Notes under the pieces: model-generated | Database searches by the model: none | The model's input: only the letters and a program-made list of their open reading frames with translations | What the model was told of the DNA's origin: nothing | Translations under genes and position numbers: made by a program | Shown: positions 1 to 10,421 of the stretch, piece by piece | How positions within the stretch are numbered: the stretch's first letter is position 1 | Layout: the number at the start of each line of letters is the position of its first letter | Origin: Sialis fuliginosa | Lineage: Eukaryota; Arthropoda; Insecta; Megaloptera; Sialidae | NCBI GenBank assembly: GCA_961205875.1 | Contig: OY540815.1 | Location: forward strand, 13,887,638-13,951,637 | Direction: 5' to 3' | Length of the DNA stretch: 64,000 bases

Positions 1-1226
1 ATTTCATCTTATTTGAAAGAAAAATTTTATTTAATGAATTTAATACACACTTTTATATAATCTCGTAAAGGTGTTTAAAATAGTAAAATATTGATTTTAA
101 TAGGAATTTCCTTATTTTTGGCCTTGTTTATTGAAATTACAATCATAAAAGTAGACTACACGTCATATTTATAACATTAAATTTATTTGTAAATACCTTA
201 AAAGTCGGCATCATATAATTAATCTTAAATGCGACTATTTATTTAAACAAATAACAAAAGCGAATATTTGAGATAAGAAATATGTTGTTTATATAAGGAT
301 AAAAATATACCATAAATTTACAGTGTAGGTAATATTTTTTTTTTAATCAGTCGATAATTTTTATAAATTCCAGTATAGGTTCAAAATTTCAATATTTCGT
401 CAAATAGAATATGTAAATATTATTTAATATTATACTATAAGCCTTACTTACCCAAATTATTAATTAGTTTATGAAAAAATCTTGCACTCACCTGAAAAAT
501 AAAATAAATATTAGAAAATCATGAATGCAAGCAGAAGATACTTCTTCTTTTTATAATGTAATAAATACATAAATAAATCAATTTAATATCGCTAAACCTG
601 ATAGACAATGTTATTTACTCATCCACCAATAAAAACTAAGACATGATTTATACCCAGAACCATTGAATATACAATAGATATATTATGCAGACATATGCAC
701 AAAATCGTATAAAAAGAATCAATGAGCAAAAAGGTAAGAAAACCGTAATCCCTGACTGACTTTGAAAGATAAAAATAACAGGGACGGCGAGTAAAGTTTT
801 TCTAACGTGATTCGTTTTGATTCCGATTGTTTTTATAGTGGAAACCTCTTCGCATGGAAGCGTTTCTTTCAACGACCGATTTTCGTGTATAAACGATTAT
901 CTTAAGAAATCTTTTCTAGTTGCTTTGTTTCAAAACAAACTTCAAACTGTACCGCGATAGCCAAGCAAGCATTCGGCCAGTCAGCCAGGTAAAGAAAAAA
1001 CGTAGAAAGAATGGTTTCAATTGAATAAAAATACTTTCTTTAAGATTCACACATATGATGTAATATACTTCGTCATTGTTTTTAGATATAATATAATGAT
1101 CTTAAAATAAACTCGTAAAACTAGTCGCATCGTGAGTCATACATATCGCTCATTTGCTGAAACAACGTCATAACTAAAAAATTGCTGTTTTTGAGTTGTT
1201 TATACAGGAAAAACCGTTCGTACATA
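1..1226. other. A+T-rich non-coding stretch
   Basis: Plain A+T-rich sequence. The reading frame antisense to 648-872 resembles no family I know and carries no splice or start context of note. A slightly G+C-richer patch near 940-990 has no recognisable structure. Confidence 0.5.
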
Positions 1227-1375
1227 TCTATATTATATAAAAATGAATGTTTGTATGAGGCTTATAGACTCGGGAATTACTGAACCTATTTCAATGCAAC
1301 ATAACTCCAAAAACGGGCAATAAACTTCATAAACATTCTAGTAAGGTTTAAAAATATATAAGCTATAAATTGTCT
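1227..1375 (+). mobile_element. Helitron-like 5' terminal fragment
   Basis: The stretch begins TCTATATTATATAAAAATGA, followed by GTTTGTATG and, about 30 bases on, a GGGAATTACTGAACC segment. Many insect Helitrons and their short derivatives start with TC, a TATATAAAAATGAATG block and then a degenerate 'ACTGAACCGATTT'-type sentence, which this resembles. No 3' hairpin or CTAG end could be paired with it nearby, so it is a fragment and the right boundary is approximate. The class assignment is from memory of such ends, not from a search. Confidence 0.3.
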
Positions 1376-1557
1376 TCACTTTGTCTTTTTAGACGGCTTG
1401 TGTATAAGATACAAAGTATCAAATAACTTTGTACTTCTCGTTATAAACACAATCAACGACGTAGCAACAAGTCGGGGTTCTTAAACATTCGGACAATTCG
1501 GCGGCCTATTATGCAGGGAGCAAAACGGAATAATTTAAAATTCTTGTAAATAACTGA

Positions 1558-1617
1558 TATGGGTCTAGGTTCACCCCTATATATTTGCCACTGGCCACCA
1601 CTGTAGCTACACCCCTG
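1558..1617 (-). mobile_element. hAT-like terminal remnant
   Basis: Read on the minus strand from 1617 the sequence starts CAGGGGTGTAGCTACAGTGG. That matches the common CAGGGGYGTAGCTA type of hAT-like terminal inverted repeat. The other end and the target duplication were not found. The rest of the element seems lost or beyond recognition. Confidence 0.3.
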
Positions 1618-2476
1618 GTTACATTAGTCGGCATTTTTATAAAAAGAAAAAGTATTAATAGTGAAAATAAAAGTACTGTCATCAAATTTACCATATTCAA
1701 GTTTTTAAAATCCTCAATAATCTAACCAATTAGCATCTAATTTAAAAAGTAGAAAAACCACGAATAATCATTTCTTGTTTAATAGTAAATAATAAATATC
1801 TAATAAAAAGCAACAACTTGCCATGTCAAGGAACTATTAATCCATATAATTCTACAAATTTCAACGTGCAATTTACAACGTCATGTAGCGTTCTACATTA
1901 CCGACATAACAAATAATATATTTCCGGTTCCGATCCTTAATACCCACTTATTTATATAACTATATCAGTCACGGAACAACGAGTTAAGGGCGTGTTCCAT
2001 TCGATTAATCGACTGCAACTGCCTGCTTTTACATCACTGAAAATATGTTTACAGACTTTAAAGTTTAAAGTAAGTTTAAACTGCATAATAAGTGATAGGT
2101 TTTAAATATATAAAGGTTTGAATTCGAGTATTTAATAATTTTAAGTAAACATGGGTAAGTTGGGTAAATTGTTTATTTTTCTTAAAATTGTCAAATTCAA
2201 AATTGCGAAATCTATTTAGTTTATTACAATTCATTGACAGTGAATTATTTTCTTTTTCTAACTTCGATAAAAGAAAATTAAATATGTGTTTTTACAAAAA
2301 CATAATGTATTTTTAACTTATAAAATACTATTTTTATAAAATAGTTGTTTTTACATTATACAATGACCCTTAGCATATATAAAACTCGCTGTAACAAAAA
2401 AAGGTCCATGTTCAATTGTAAAAATCAATTCAAGCACACTTTATTTTTCATATAAATTTATATACTGTAAACAAAA
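1618..2476. other. A+T-rich non-coding stretch
   Basis: No gene or repeat recognised. A TATA-like AAATATATAAAGG near 2104-2116 lies about 35 bases upstream of AAACATGGGTAAGT (2147-2160), which is an ATG directly followed by a consensus-like splice donor. This could be a tiny first exon, but in such A+T-rich DNA it may well be chance. Confidence 0.3.
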
Positions 2477-2530
2477 ATGTCTACAAGGGAGATTTTATCA
2501 AGAAAACTACAGGGAAAAGAAGAGTTTGGC
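2477..2530 (+). CDS. possible short coding exon, unknown product
   Basis: Product not recognised. An ATG in the insect-like context ACAAAAATG opens an 18-codon stretch (MSTREILSRKLQGKEEFG) that ends exactly at GTAAGT, a consensus splice donor at 2531. Without splicing the frame runs on to a stop at 2678-2680 (67 codons). A TATA-like ATATAAATTTATATAC sits about 25 bases upstream of the ATG, too close for a normal promoter with a leader. A second ATG with its own GTAAGT donor lies at about 2150. The chain is short, in a compositionally biased region, and has no domain. It is listed as a candidate only, and chance is the more likely explanation. Confidence 0.15.
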
Positions 2531-3235
2531 GTAAGTCCTTGCAAATCCACACTTGATATTTTTATCCATACAGGACCGTCTTATGCAGACATTCAAAATA
2601 TATATTCAATAGAACACATTAAAAGAATACATAAATATTTATTTTATGTTAAAATAAGTTTAATAACGTATGATGTATAAGGTAAAATATAAACATTTTG
2701 TTTTTACTTTTAAATATATCTCACATAACCAAAAATGTTATTAAATTATTCTGCATTCGAATCTTGTAATTATAGAATATATAAATATTCATATAATTTA
2801 TAATACAATTGGGTCAATAAATATCCGAAATCAAAATATTATATAGTTTACTTATATTTTGGTTAACCGTAAAATTATCAATTACACTATGCGTATGTAA
2901 ATAAATGTAAATTCCGTATAAATTATACGCAATCATTAATAATCCAAAAACTAAACTGGACAATAACTTTTAAACTGTATAGGTATCATAAAAATTGTGA
3001 ATTTTAATATAAATGTAGTAGATATATTAATTATTAACACTATGAAAGACTTACAGAAATTATAATCAATTCAGATGTCATTATCAACACAAAAACATGA
3101 TTTAGTATGTATTTTATCATTATTACATTTATAATAATTTATAATAATACCAATATTGTTATATATAAAAACCACCCCTGCACTCGATAGAATCAACAGG
3201 TCCTCCACCACGCCGGCTACCTGTTTGTTAAGTTT
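2531..3235. other. A+T-rich non-coding stretch
   Basis: Nothing recognisable except the somewhat G+C-richer lead-in (from about 3165) to the CTT microsatellite that follows. Confidence 0.5.
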
Positions 3236-3263
3236 TCTTCTACTACTTCTTCTTCTTCTTCTG
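3236..3263 (+). repeat. (CTT)n microsatellite
   Basis: Imperfect run of CTT/TTC triplets. It produces an artificial arginine-rich frame on the minus strand and a leucine-rich one on the plus strand. Both are by-products of the repeat, not genes. Confidence 0.8.
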
Positions 3264-3457
3264 CTCTTTCTTTCAGCGCTCGTGATTGTTTTCCGAGCAA
3301 ATTGTTTTTTGATTGCCTTCAAACTTTTTTATCACATCTTCCCGTAATTCTTTCAATTTGCGCGCGCGAAAGGAACGCCCTTGACTAGATTCAAGTGTTC
3401 CTCACTAGGAGGCGTTGATGTTCGAGTCTTTTTTTTTCATGTTGCATCATGTGTATA

Positions 3458-3487
3458 TGTAGTATGTATGTATGCATGTGTGTATGT
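3458..3487 (+). repeat. (GTAT)n-type microsatellite
   Basis: Short tetranucleotide tract of TATGTAGTATGTATGTATGC type, followed by TGTGTGTATG. Slippage-prone simple sequence with no other content. Confidence 0.6.
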
Positions 3488-3617
3488 AATTATAACATGG
3501 TGAAATATGATCGTCTAGTTAAAATAATTACTTATATTAAACTTGTTATTACACAAATAAGTTACTTCATTCTTATCGTTATAATTATTAGTAAAGAAAG
3601 ATGACATTGACACTTAA

Positions 3618-3805
3618 GCCTTGGCATTTTACAGAAACGGTGCCCGTCAGCGCTTCGACCTTGCAAATCTATTATATGTGATTCAACACAAGTGGCATTT
3701 TAGCTGCGTCGAAACGCAACGGCGTTTTTTTTTTATTGAATCGCATATAATAGATTTGCAAGGTCGAAGCACTGACGGACACCGTTTCTGTAAAGTGCCA
3801 AAGCT
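3618..3805. mobile_element. snap-back MITE of 188 bp flanked by TTAA
   Basis: Two arms of about 70 bases face each other: 3618-3687 and, inverted, 3736-3805. They share TTTACAGAAACGG near the ends, then GCTTCGACCTTGCAAATC, and ATTATATG next to the loop. Only four substitutions and one length difference separate them. The spacer is about 48 bases, including a CGTCGAAACG and a run of T. TTAA stands on both sides (3614-3617 and 3806-3809), so TTAA is the likely target duplication, as in piggyBac-type or some other TTAA-specific elements. The ends do not start with CCC, so the superfamily is left open. The long frame through it is a product of the palindrome, not a gene. Confidence 0.75.
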
Positions 3806-3809
3806 TTAA

Positions 3810-6290
3810 AGTATTTTGTTTTTATCTACCTGCAAAAAATATTAATTCAAATACTGCTTTAGATCAGTCAGATCGATTTTTGATTTGATTAAGGGAAAAA
3901 TTAGAATAAATGAACGTCAAATCTATAGTGATCCTCTATTACATAAAAAACTAATGTAAAGATTTAATAATAGACATAGGTGCATAATAATTACAATGAA
4001 AACGACCGTGAAAAAGTTTTCATTACCTTTATACAATTTAAAACAAACCTGCTTGCGTATCGAGGAAAATCACGGGATTTCATGTACTATATCATATTAC
4101 AACGACACAAATGGAAAAGGGTGTTCATAACAACATTTCTTTATATAAAAAAAATTATAGGTATACATAATTTTAGTAGTTTTCAAGATATTTAAGTAAA
4201 ATTGAAAAATGAAATATTATTAACATATTATATTACGAAATAAAAAAAAATATTGAAAGAATACATAGTAAGGTTTACAAAGTAAAATGTTGTCTAAAAG
4301 ATGGGACATGTGGTTTTTAGAAGATACTTACAACAAATAAATAAATCATCTAGGTACCTATAGATTTTTGTGTGTAAGCTTTAATTATTCGCCATTTTAA
4401 TACCGGAAAAGGCAAATAAAAGAAACTATAACAAACAAAATTTACATTTCAAACATAACTGATGAGTGAATATTGCATACATGAAGAATTCCCTAATCGT
4501 ATGAAATAGCAATAAATACATCAAATTCAGTAAAACGTCATAGATGTATGCCGGTAGATCCAGTTTGTATGAATAATTTAATTACGTCCGTTATTACGTT
4601 ATGATTGTTTAGCTATAGTCGATCGATTAATTACGATTAATAAAGATCACAATATAATTGGTTATTTGCTGATGGAGGATTAATGAACAGCTCTTGGCAA
4701 TTGAACAGTTAAAACCACATCAATTGTAGTATTTATTTACATTGAAATTTATCTTATATTATTGGATTGAATTTTCGTCTTAATATTTAACACTAATTCA
4801 AATATTACTATTCTTTGATTTTATTTTTTTTATCAGAAGCTTAGATACAGAAACAATATTTAGAAAAAATATCAAATTCAACAATATTAGGGTTACCTTT
4901 TTTATTTCAATTACTTTACAGATCGCTTTGCAAGCAGTTTATATAGTTAAACTAATTTTACCTGCAGCTCATTTCGCGTGTGTTAAACCTTACTCTCTTT
5001 ATACAAAAAAAAATAAGTTTACCCGATTAGGGAAGAGTGATAAAACGAATATTTATCAAAATAATAATAATTTTGTATTGCTGACAAAATCTATGCATCA
5101 CAAAAATTAATACCAAGCTATAATTATAATCTAATTCTCTGATTTCAAATTTGTACTAGAATAAAATTAATTAAATTAAGATTATCTTAATTTAATCAAG
5201 TCAAAAACACTTACAACATTGAAAACATACAGATTTCTATAAAATAAGCCAACTGAACAGATCGAAAGACATTATCAAAATACTTTAGAAATCTTCCGAC
5301 AATGTCGATGTACATTCTGTTTGCTATAGCAGCCAGGAATCACAGTGAACAATTGTGTATCATTGTTCCAAGAGAACAATAGCTGTACTAAAACTGAACA
5401 ATTTTAATGAAAATCCAATCATATGTATCAAAAAACAATCGCAATTGTTTTATCGGCCTGTTTCGATGTTGTATAATAAGAATGATGCAATATTAATTAG
5501 GCACTGAAAGTAAACCACACTGTTTTTGCGGTTCATAAAATATTTATGGATACTGGATTGTTTTAAAATATGGATACACATGTAGGTATTTATGTACGTA
5601 TATGTATAAAATATAAACAAATATGGAAATATGAAATTTTACTGCAGATGGATTTTTTTAAATATAACATTCGGCGGAATAAACCGTTATTTATTTTTTA
5701 TCTATGTTTTAAAGTTCTGTAATATAAATTGACTTTTGTGTATCAAAATGTACAGAAAGAAAGAAACATTAAATTTTTTGTATGTTTGTGCATATTTATA
5801 TTTTAATAATACATAAGTATATTGTAGCAATAACATATATATACAAAAAATTTCATCTATCATGTGGTTGTAATTTTTGAATTATGTATATGGTAAACTT
5901 TAGATGATCATTTTCTGAGTAATGATAGTACATTGTAATTAGAAATTAACACGTTATTGTCCGATATATATCGGCTGTCAGCTGCCTATTACAATACCAG
6001 TTAGACAGCTGCTTGCCTCAATAAATATCCTGTTAAAACGAAGTGTCGTACAAATGGATTGTTCATTTGTAGATTCCATTAAGCTCATTATGAAGTGTTT
6101 CATCGTACGAACATTAACAATAATATATGTACTTACATACTTGTATGTGTACGAACAAATTAAAAATTAAACAACAAAAACAGTTGCCAATTTTGCAAAC
6201 AAATATAAAACTCAATTTCCACTAGACTGACAGTAAATCGTTTTGTTCTTAATTTGCACAAGTGTTTCGATTTAGCATCTCATATAGGAT
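3810..6290. other. A+T-rich non-coding stretch
   Basis: No convincing exon, RNA gene or repeat family. Around 5960-6030 there is a short G+C-richer patch with two GACAGCTGC/GTCAGCTGCC words. Reading frames at 3980-4195 and 4928-5110 look like chance frames. Confidence 0.5.
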
Positions 6291-7997
6291 ATTACAAAGA
6301 GGCAACGGTTGGTCCAAGCTTGCGCCAATGCTAGTCAACTCTGGCCAAAGCCTGACACCCAACACTGGGCCAAAAATACAAATGATAACTTCGTTCAAGA
6401 CTCGGTCAACGCTTGTCACCCAATATAGTATCAATGCGGGTACAGAGTCTCCTTTGTACAAAATTACAAAGAGGTCACGGTTGGCCCAGACTTGCGCCAA
6501 TGCTAGCCAACTCTGGCCAAAGCCTGACACCCAACACTGGGCCAAAATACCAAAGCTCGGTATCTGAAGGCTGATCTAGACTGGGACCAATATCGAAAAA
6601 ACAACACTTGGTAACTTAATATTGGACTAAACTTGGGCCTATCGTCAAGGCTGGCATTTACTACCTGGGATTTCTACTAAACGGTTATTGAGTTTTTAAA
6701 ATCTTTTTGAATTTACTAATTCGAGACAGTTTTCAAAAAGTTGCGAACTAAACCAAAAAGTTCCGGTTTTATTAGTTTAGTAAAAACCCGTTTTAATATA
6801 TTAACTATTACAATTCACAACCCCACAAAAAAAGTATTTTCGTTTTCTTGTGAATTTTTTGGAGATTAAAATAAATGAAAGTATTTTCTTCATAACTCGA
6901 TCAAAAATGGTCGTATAAGGAGACAAAAAATAAAATTGAAAAAAGTCTGATTTACAAAAGTCATTCATTAGATTTGGTAATAAAAATTATCACGGCCCGT
7001 GAAAGCTCTCAAAAGTGATATAAATTTTCTATTTTTTGATGATAGTAAAAAAATTTGGGAACCAGCAAACTTCTTTTTTACTGTCAAATTTGTCCAAAAA
7101 TACGTAATAAAATAAAGTTCAGTTAAGAGTTTGTGTCCCTGTGTAAGAAAATTCTTAAAGATACAAATTTTTCTGAAACCAAAACATTAAAAAATATTTT
7201 TTAGTGGACTATTAGAGCATAATATTATGCAGTGAAATAGGCACATGAATCAATCAAATTTCAGTTCTGATCACTAATTGTGCAAAACTGAAGTACCCCT
7301 AGAGCAGTTTAAAGTTTAACATAGCCAGTCTAACTTTGCTGTATGAAATTCATGAACAATTTTATTGAAGTTTGAAACATTGAATATATATTTTCATAAC
7401 ACGGATATAACCAAGTTTCGATTATAAATGAAATAAGGCATTGCATTTAGAATAGTCACTCTTGATGTTCGGGTGTGGTGTATACTTTAAAAAGTTTTGC
7501 AAAATTGAATGGTTTATATTTTTTTATAATTATTCTCTTGCTAAAGGGTTGTATTAAATAAAATGTTGGGAAACGCTGCGTTAAAACATACTGAAATGTT
7601 TTTATTGCATTCACGGTTATATGTTTTTTAAACCGTGTTTGTAATCGATTATAAAGCGTGTTGTTTTCCTCAAACGATTTAAACATAATGAAAATTCAGT
7701 CATAAAATTATTATATCGATTTAATCATTTACAGAAAGCAATTTTTATTACTATACAAACATGGTATGAGTTTTAAACAGGTATTTTACAGTACAATAAT
7801 ACGAACTATAATTTTCAAGTTTTTGTGCATATAAAGAGCTTCAGGTCACCAATTTTTTAACCTAGATTGGGCCAGCTCTAGGTCAGCTTTGGTACGACAT
7901 GCCTTGGTCGAATCTTGAACGAAGTTTACATTTGAATCTTGGCCCAGTGTTGGCTAGCATTGGCGCAAGCCTGGGCCAACCGTGGCCCCTTTGTAAT
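6291..7997. mobile_element. 1.7-kb non-autonomous DNA element with long GGCCAA-rich inverted ends
   Basis: The left end ATTACAAAGAGGCAACGGTT and, inverted, the right end (minus strand from 7997: ATTACAAAGGGGCCACGG) agree over about 140 bases. Shared words include TTGCGCCAATGCTAG and ACTTCGTTCAAGA, embedded in repeated TTGGCC/GGGCCAA words. The left side carries the terminal block twice (6291-6390 and about 6464-6560). The interior is A+T-rich and has no transposase. Its 6870-7130 portion resembles 24400-24600. The frame antisense to 7456-7686 has no recognisable domain. Superfamily not recognised; no clear target duplication was seen. Confidence 0.7.
6464..6580 (+). repeat. second copy of the terminal block inside the left end
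   Basis: This is a near-copy of 6291-6390, starting ATTACAAAGAGGTCACGGTT and sharing the run GCCAACTCTGGCCAAAGC with one or two changes. It also continues into a segment (about 6565-6600) that matches the inner part of the right end. It looks like a tandem duplication of the terminal region, or an element inserted next to its own end. Confidence 0.7.
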
Positions 7998-8061
7998 TTC
8001 CTACATGGGAATAGTACAGATTTATCTTTATGTTGTTAATTAACGCATTGTAAATTCTAGA

Positions 8062-8527
8062 TCTGTGGTTTCCAACCTGGAGTTACGTATTGACTGATGA
8101 CATTTCGGTGAGCCTGTTTTATAATTTAAAAATATGATTATGAAGATAACTATAATTTATGGTGCCGAAACATGTATTATACTGTTTTCTAAAAGTTCTT
8201 TAAATAAAAGTAATTTTATAAACAAAATTAATATACGTAGAACATTTTTATATGAGAGTGGAAGTTATCACAATTGTTCCGAATATTTTTGAACTAGATT
8301 CAATCAAACACCAAGCAGCCTTCACATTAACTAAAAATTAGTTTTTATTTGTTACTGCTAATTAAATAAGAAATGTTTTTTTCGTGGTCTAATATTTCTA
8401 CACTGGAGGAAGAAACATAAGTATATATAATATACATAAAATACAATGCGTAAACTTCTATAGGGGTCCGCCGTATTTTTAAAATTTAAATAAGGGTCAA
8501 TATACTTTAAAAGGTTAGGGACCGCTG
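8062..8527. mobile_element. hAT-like non-autonomous element
   Basis: The left end CTGTGGTTTCCAACCTGG and the inverted right end (minus strand from 8527: CAGCGGTCCCTAACCTTT) match imperfectly and both resemble hAT terminal repeats of the CAGNGGTYYCCAACCTTT type. The interior of about 430 bases is A+T-rich with no transposase. The right flank TTGTAAAC (8528-8535) resembles TTGTAAAT at 8048-8055, six bases outside the apparent left end. This may be an 8-bp duplication separated by a small insertion, but it is uncertain. Confidence 0.5.
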
Positions 8528-8535
8528 TTGTAAAC

Positions 8536-10314
8536 AATTAGTATCAATTATTATCAAATTCAAATTATGAATTACTAAAAGATTGTTTGTTACACATGAT
8601 CCAATTTTCCCGAAATAAATATATTATTCAAATAGTAATTACGTCCCCAAAATCTATATGTCGTTATATAAACAACATTGATCCTATAGGAATAATTGAC
8701 GCATGTAAGGTAAATTTAATTATTCGCGATAAAATTATGTGTAATCACCCAACTGCCTGTTCGTTACTAATGATGTCAAAACATAAAGCACAGAGATAGC
8801 TCTGATTCATCCTAGTCAAGGCTACGCGCCGATCTGCAAAGTTGTTATGTAAGCAACAATTATTGTTGTTGAAGTCGATGATCCAATAAACCAGTGGATG
8901 CGAACATTTTTATATATGTATGACATCTTTAGTCAAATTAAAATTATATTAAAATAAAAATAGCTGGATATAGCAATTTACTCATCTTATCTTTATTTAA
9001 ATATAATTTTAATTTGATCAAAAGTGCCATTTTGTTTTTATTTAAAAACTGCAAGCAAACGGTTGTAGTTACGATTTAATATCAAGAGATTGAATTTTTA
9101 GAGGATAAAATTATCTTTAAAACTAATATTTTTGTTTTATTCGGTGGTTAATAGATTATGAAAAAATTAACATGCAAAATAGGCAATAAAATACAATAAA
9201 TTATTTCTAAGTACAGCATCTTTAGCTACAATTTAAAGTAAAATAAGTTTTAAAAACTATAGTTGAACCATGAATTTTTTGGACATTTTTATTAATTGTT
9301 GAGTACAGTTATAGAAAACCGAGGCAAATTGCGACATTTTAAAAAAAAACTACGACCCTCACTCCTGAACTATTAGTTTTAGGTACCATTCTTATAGGAA
9401 ATTTTCTTATCTGTAAAATTGATCCTATTCATCTTACATCGTTTTCACTGCATCGACGTTTTAAGCATAACCGGCACTCAATTTTTTTTTTGTATTTCCG
9501 GGGGCCTACAGCCTTGCGTTTTTGATATTTTATTAAGGGCATCAGTTGCCATCGATTGACGCTAAAATAATCGAGGCGAATATTAATTCCATTTGTCACC
9601 TCTAAGAAATTTCTAATTTGAGTGGACTACTGGGTTTTCAATACCTGACATTTTATCGATTGATGTTAGGTGATCAAGTTTTTTTTTTAGTTAACTATAC
9701 GTTTCAATTGAAATAACTTATATTTCGATAAAAACATTAGAAAATATATCACATATCACCTTTTCAGGTCTATTTTTCATCAGAACTCTATTAGAAAAAA
9801 AGATATATAGCACTTCACTATTTAATTTGAAATTTTATTGAGAACCTCTGCTACTCTGAAGAAATATTTCAATATTGCTTTCATTACATACAATTGTTCT
9901 TACAAAATAATACTTTTCGAAATAAATTTACCAAGGTTTTTTACTATCATTACACTTAAGAATACACACTAGAAAAATATGTTAATTATATTTAAACTAT
10001 AAATGAAAATAAGTAAGAAGGTTAATGTTTTCAACTTTTTTTTATTGATTATGAATTTTAAAATTCACACAGTTATTTTATAACATTTAATTATTTTATG
10101 CACAACGCACGAAAATTTAATTGGCTTCTCAGCATTTATTATTGCTATTATGAGAAAATATGTCAAATTAGTATACCTACATAGATTTTAATCAAGAACA
10201 CATGTATTTAAACAATAGCAAAAAAAAAACTCTACAATGTATTCTCACATACTACTACCAAAAATGATTTAATCAAATTAATTAGTATATTTTTAATGAA
10301 AGATGAATTTAAAT
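8536..10314. other. A+T-rich non-coding stretch
   Basis: No gene or element recognised. The 70-codon frame at 8587-8799 resembles nothing known. Long T runs near 9481 and 9680. Confidence 0.5.
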
Positions 10315-10413
10315 CAGGGTTGCATAAAAATCCCATTTATTTTAAAAAATCAAACATTTCGAGTTTTTTTTTTTAGTTAAGTTTATCTTGTGATGAAAAT
10401 CGATTCAACCCTG
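10315..10413. mobile_element. 99-bp hAT-type MITE with perfect 8-bp target duplication
   Basis: The ends CAGGGTTGCATAAAAATC and, inverted, CAGGGTTGAATCGATTTTC share CAGGGTTG. Directly outside on both sides is ATTTAAAT (10307-10314 and 10414-10421), an exact 8-bp repeat, the hallmark of hAT insertions. The duplicated octamer is itself palindromic, as hAT targets often are. The interior contains only a T run and a TTAAGTTTATC segment. A diverged relative may lie at 28011-28155, whose inverted right end reads GGGTTGCATAAAAC. Confidence 0.75.
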
Positions 10414-10421
10414 ATTTAAAT

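Noticed and set aside
3071-3322. Arginine-rich minus-strand frame resembling a nuclear basic protein
   Set aside because: The RRRRRSSRR stretch is produced by the (CTT)n microsatellite read backwards, and the first codon is TTG. A neighbouring minus-strand frame (KELREDVIKKFEGNQKTI region, about 3290-3370) looks protein-like but is under 35 codons with no support.
3411-3436. tRNA B-box-like GATGTTCGAGTC followed by a T run
   Set aside because: No A box, no cloverleaf-forming arms and no acceptor stem could be drawn. The T run starts directly after the box.
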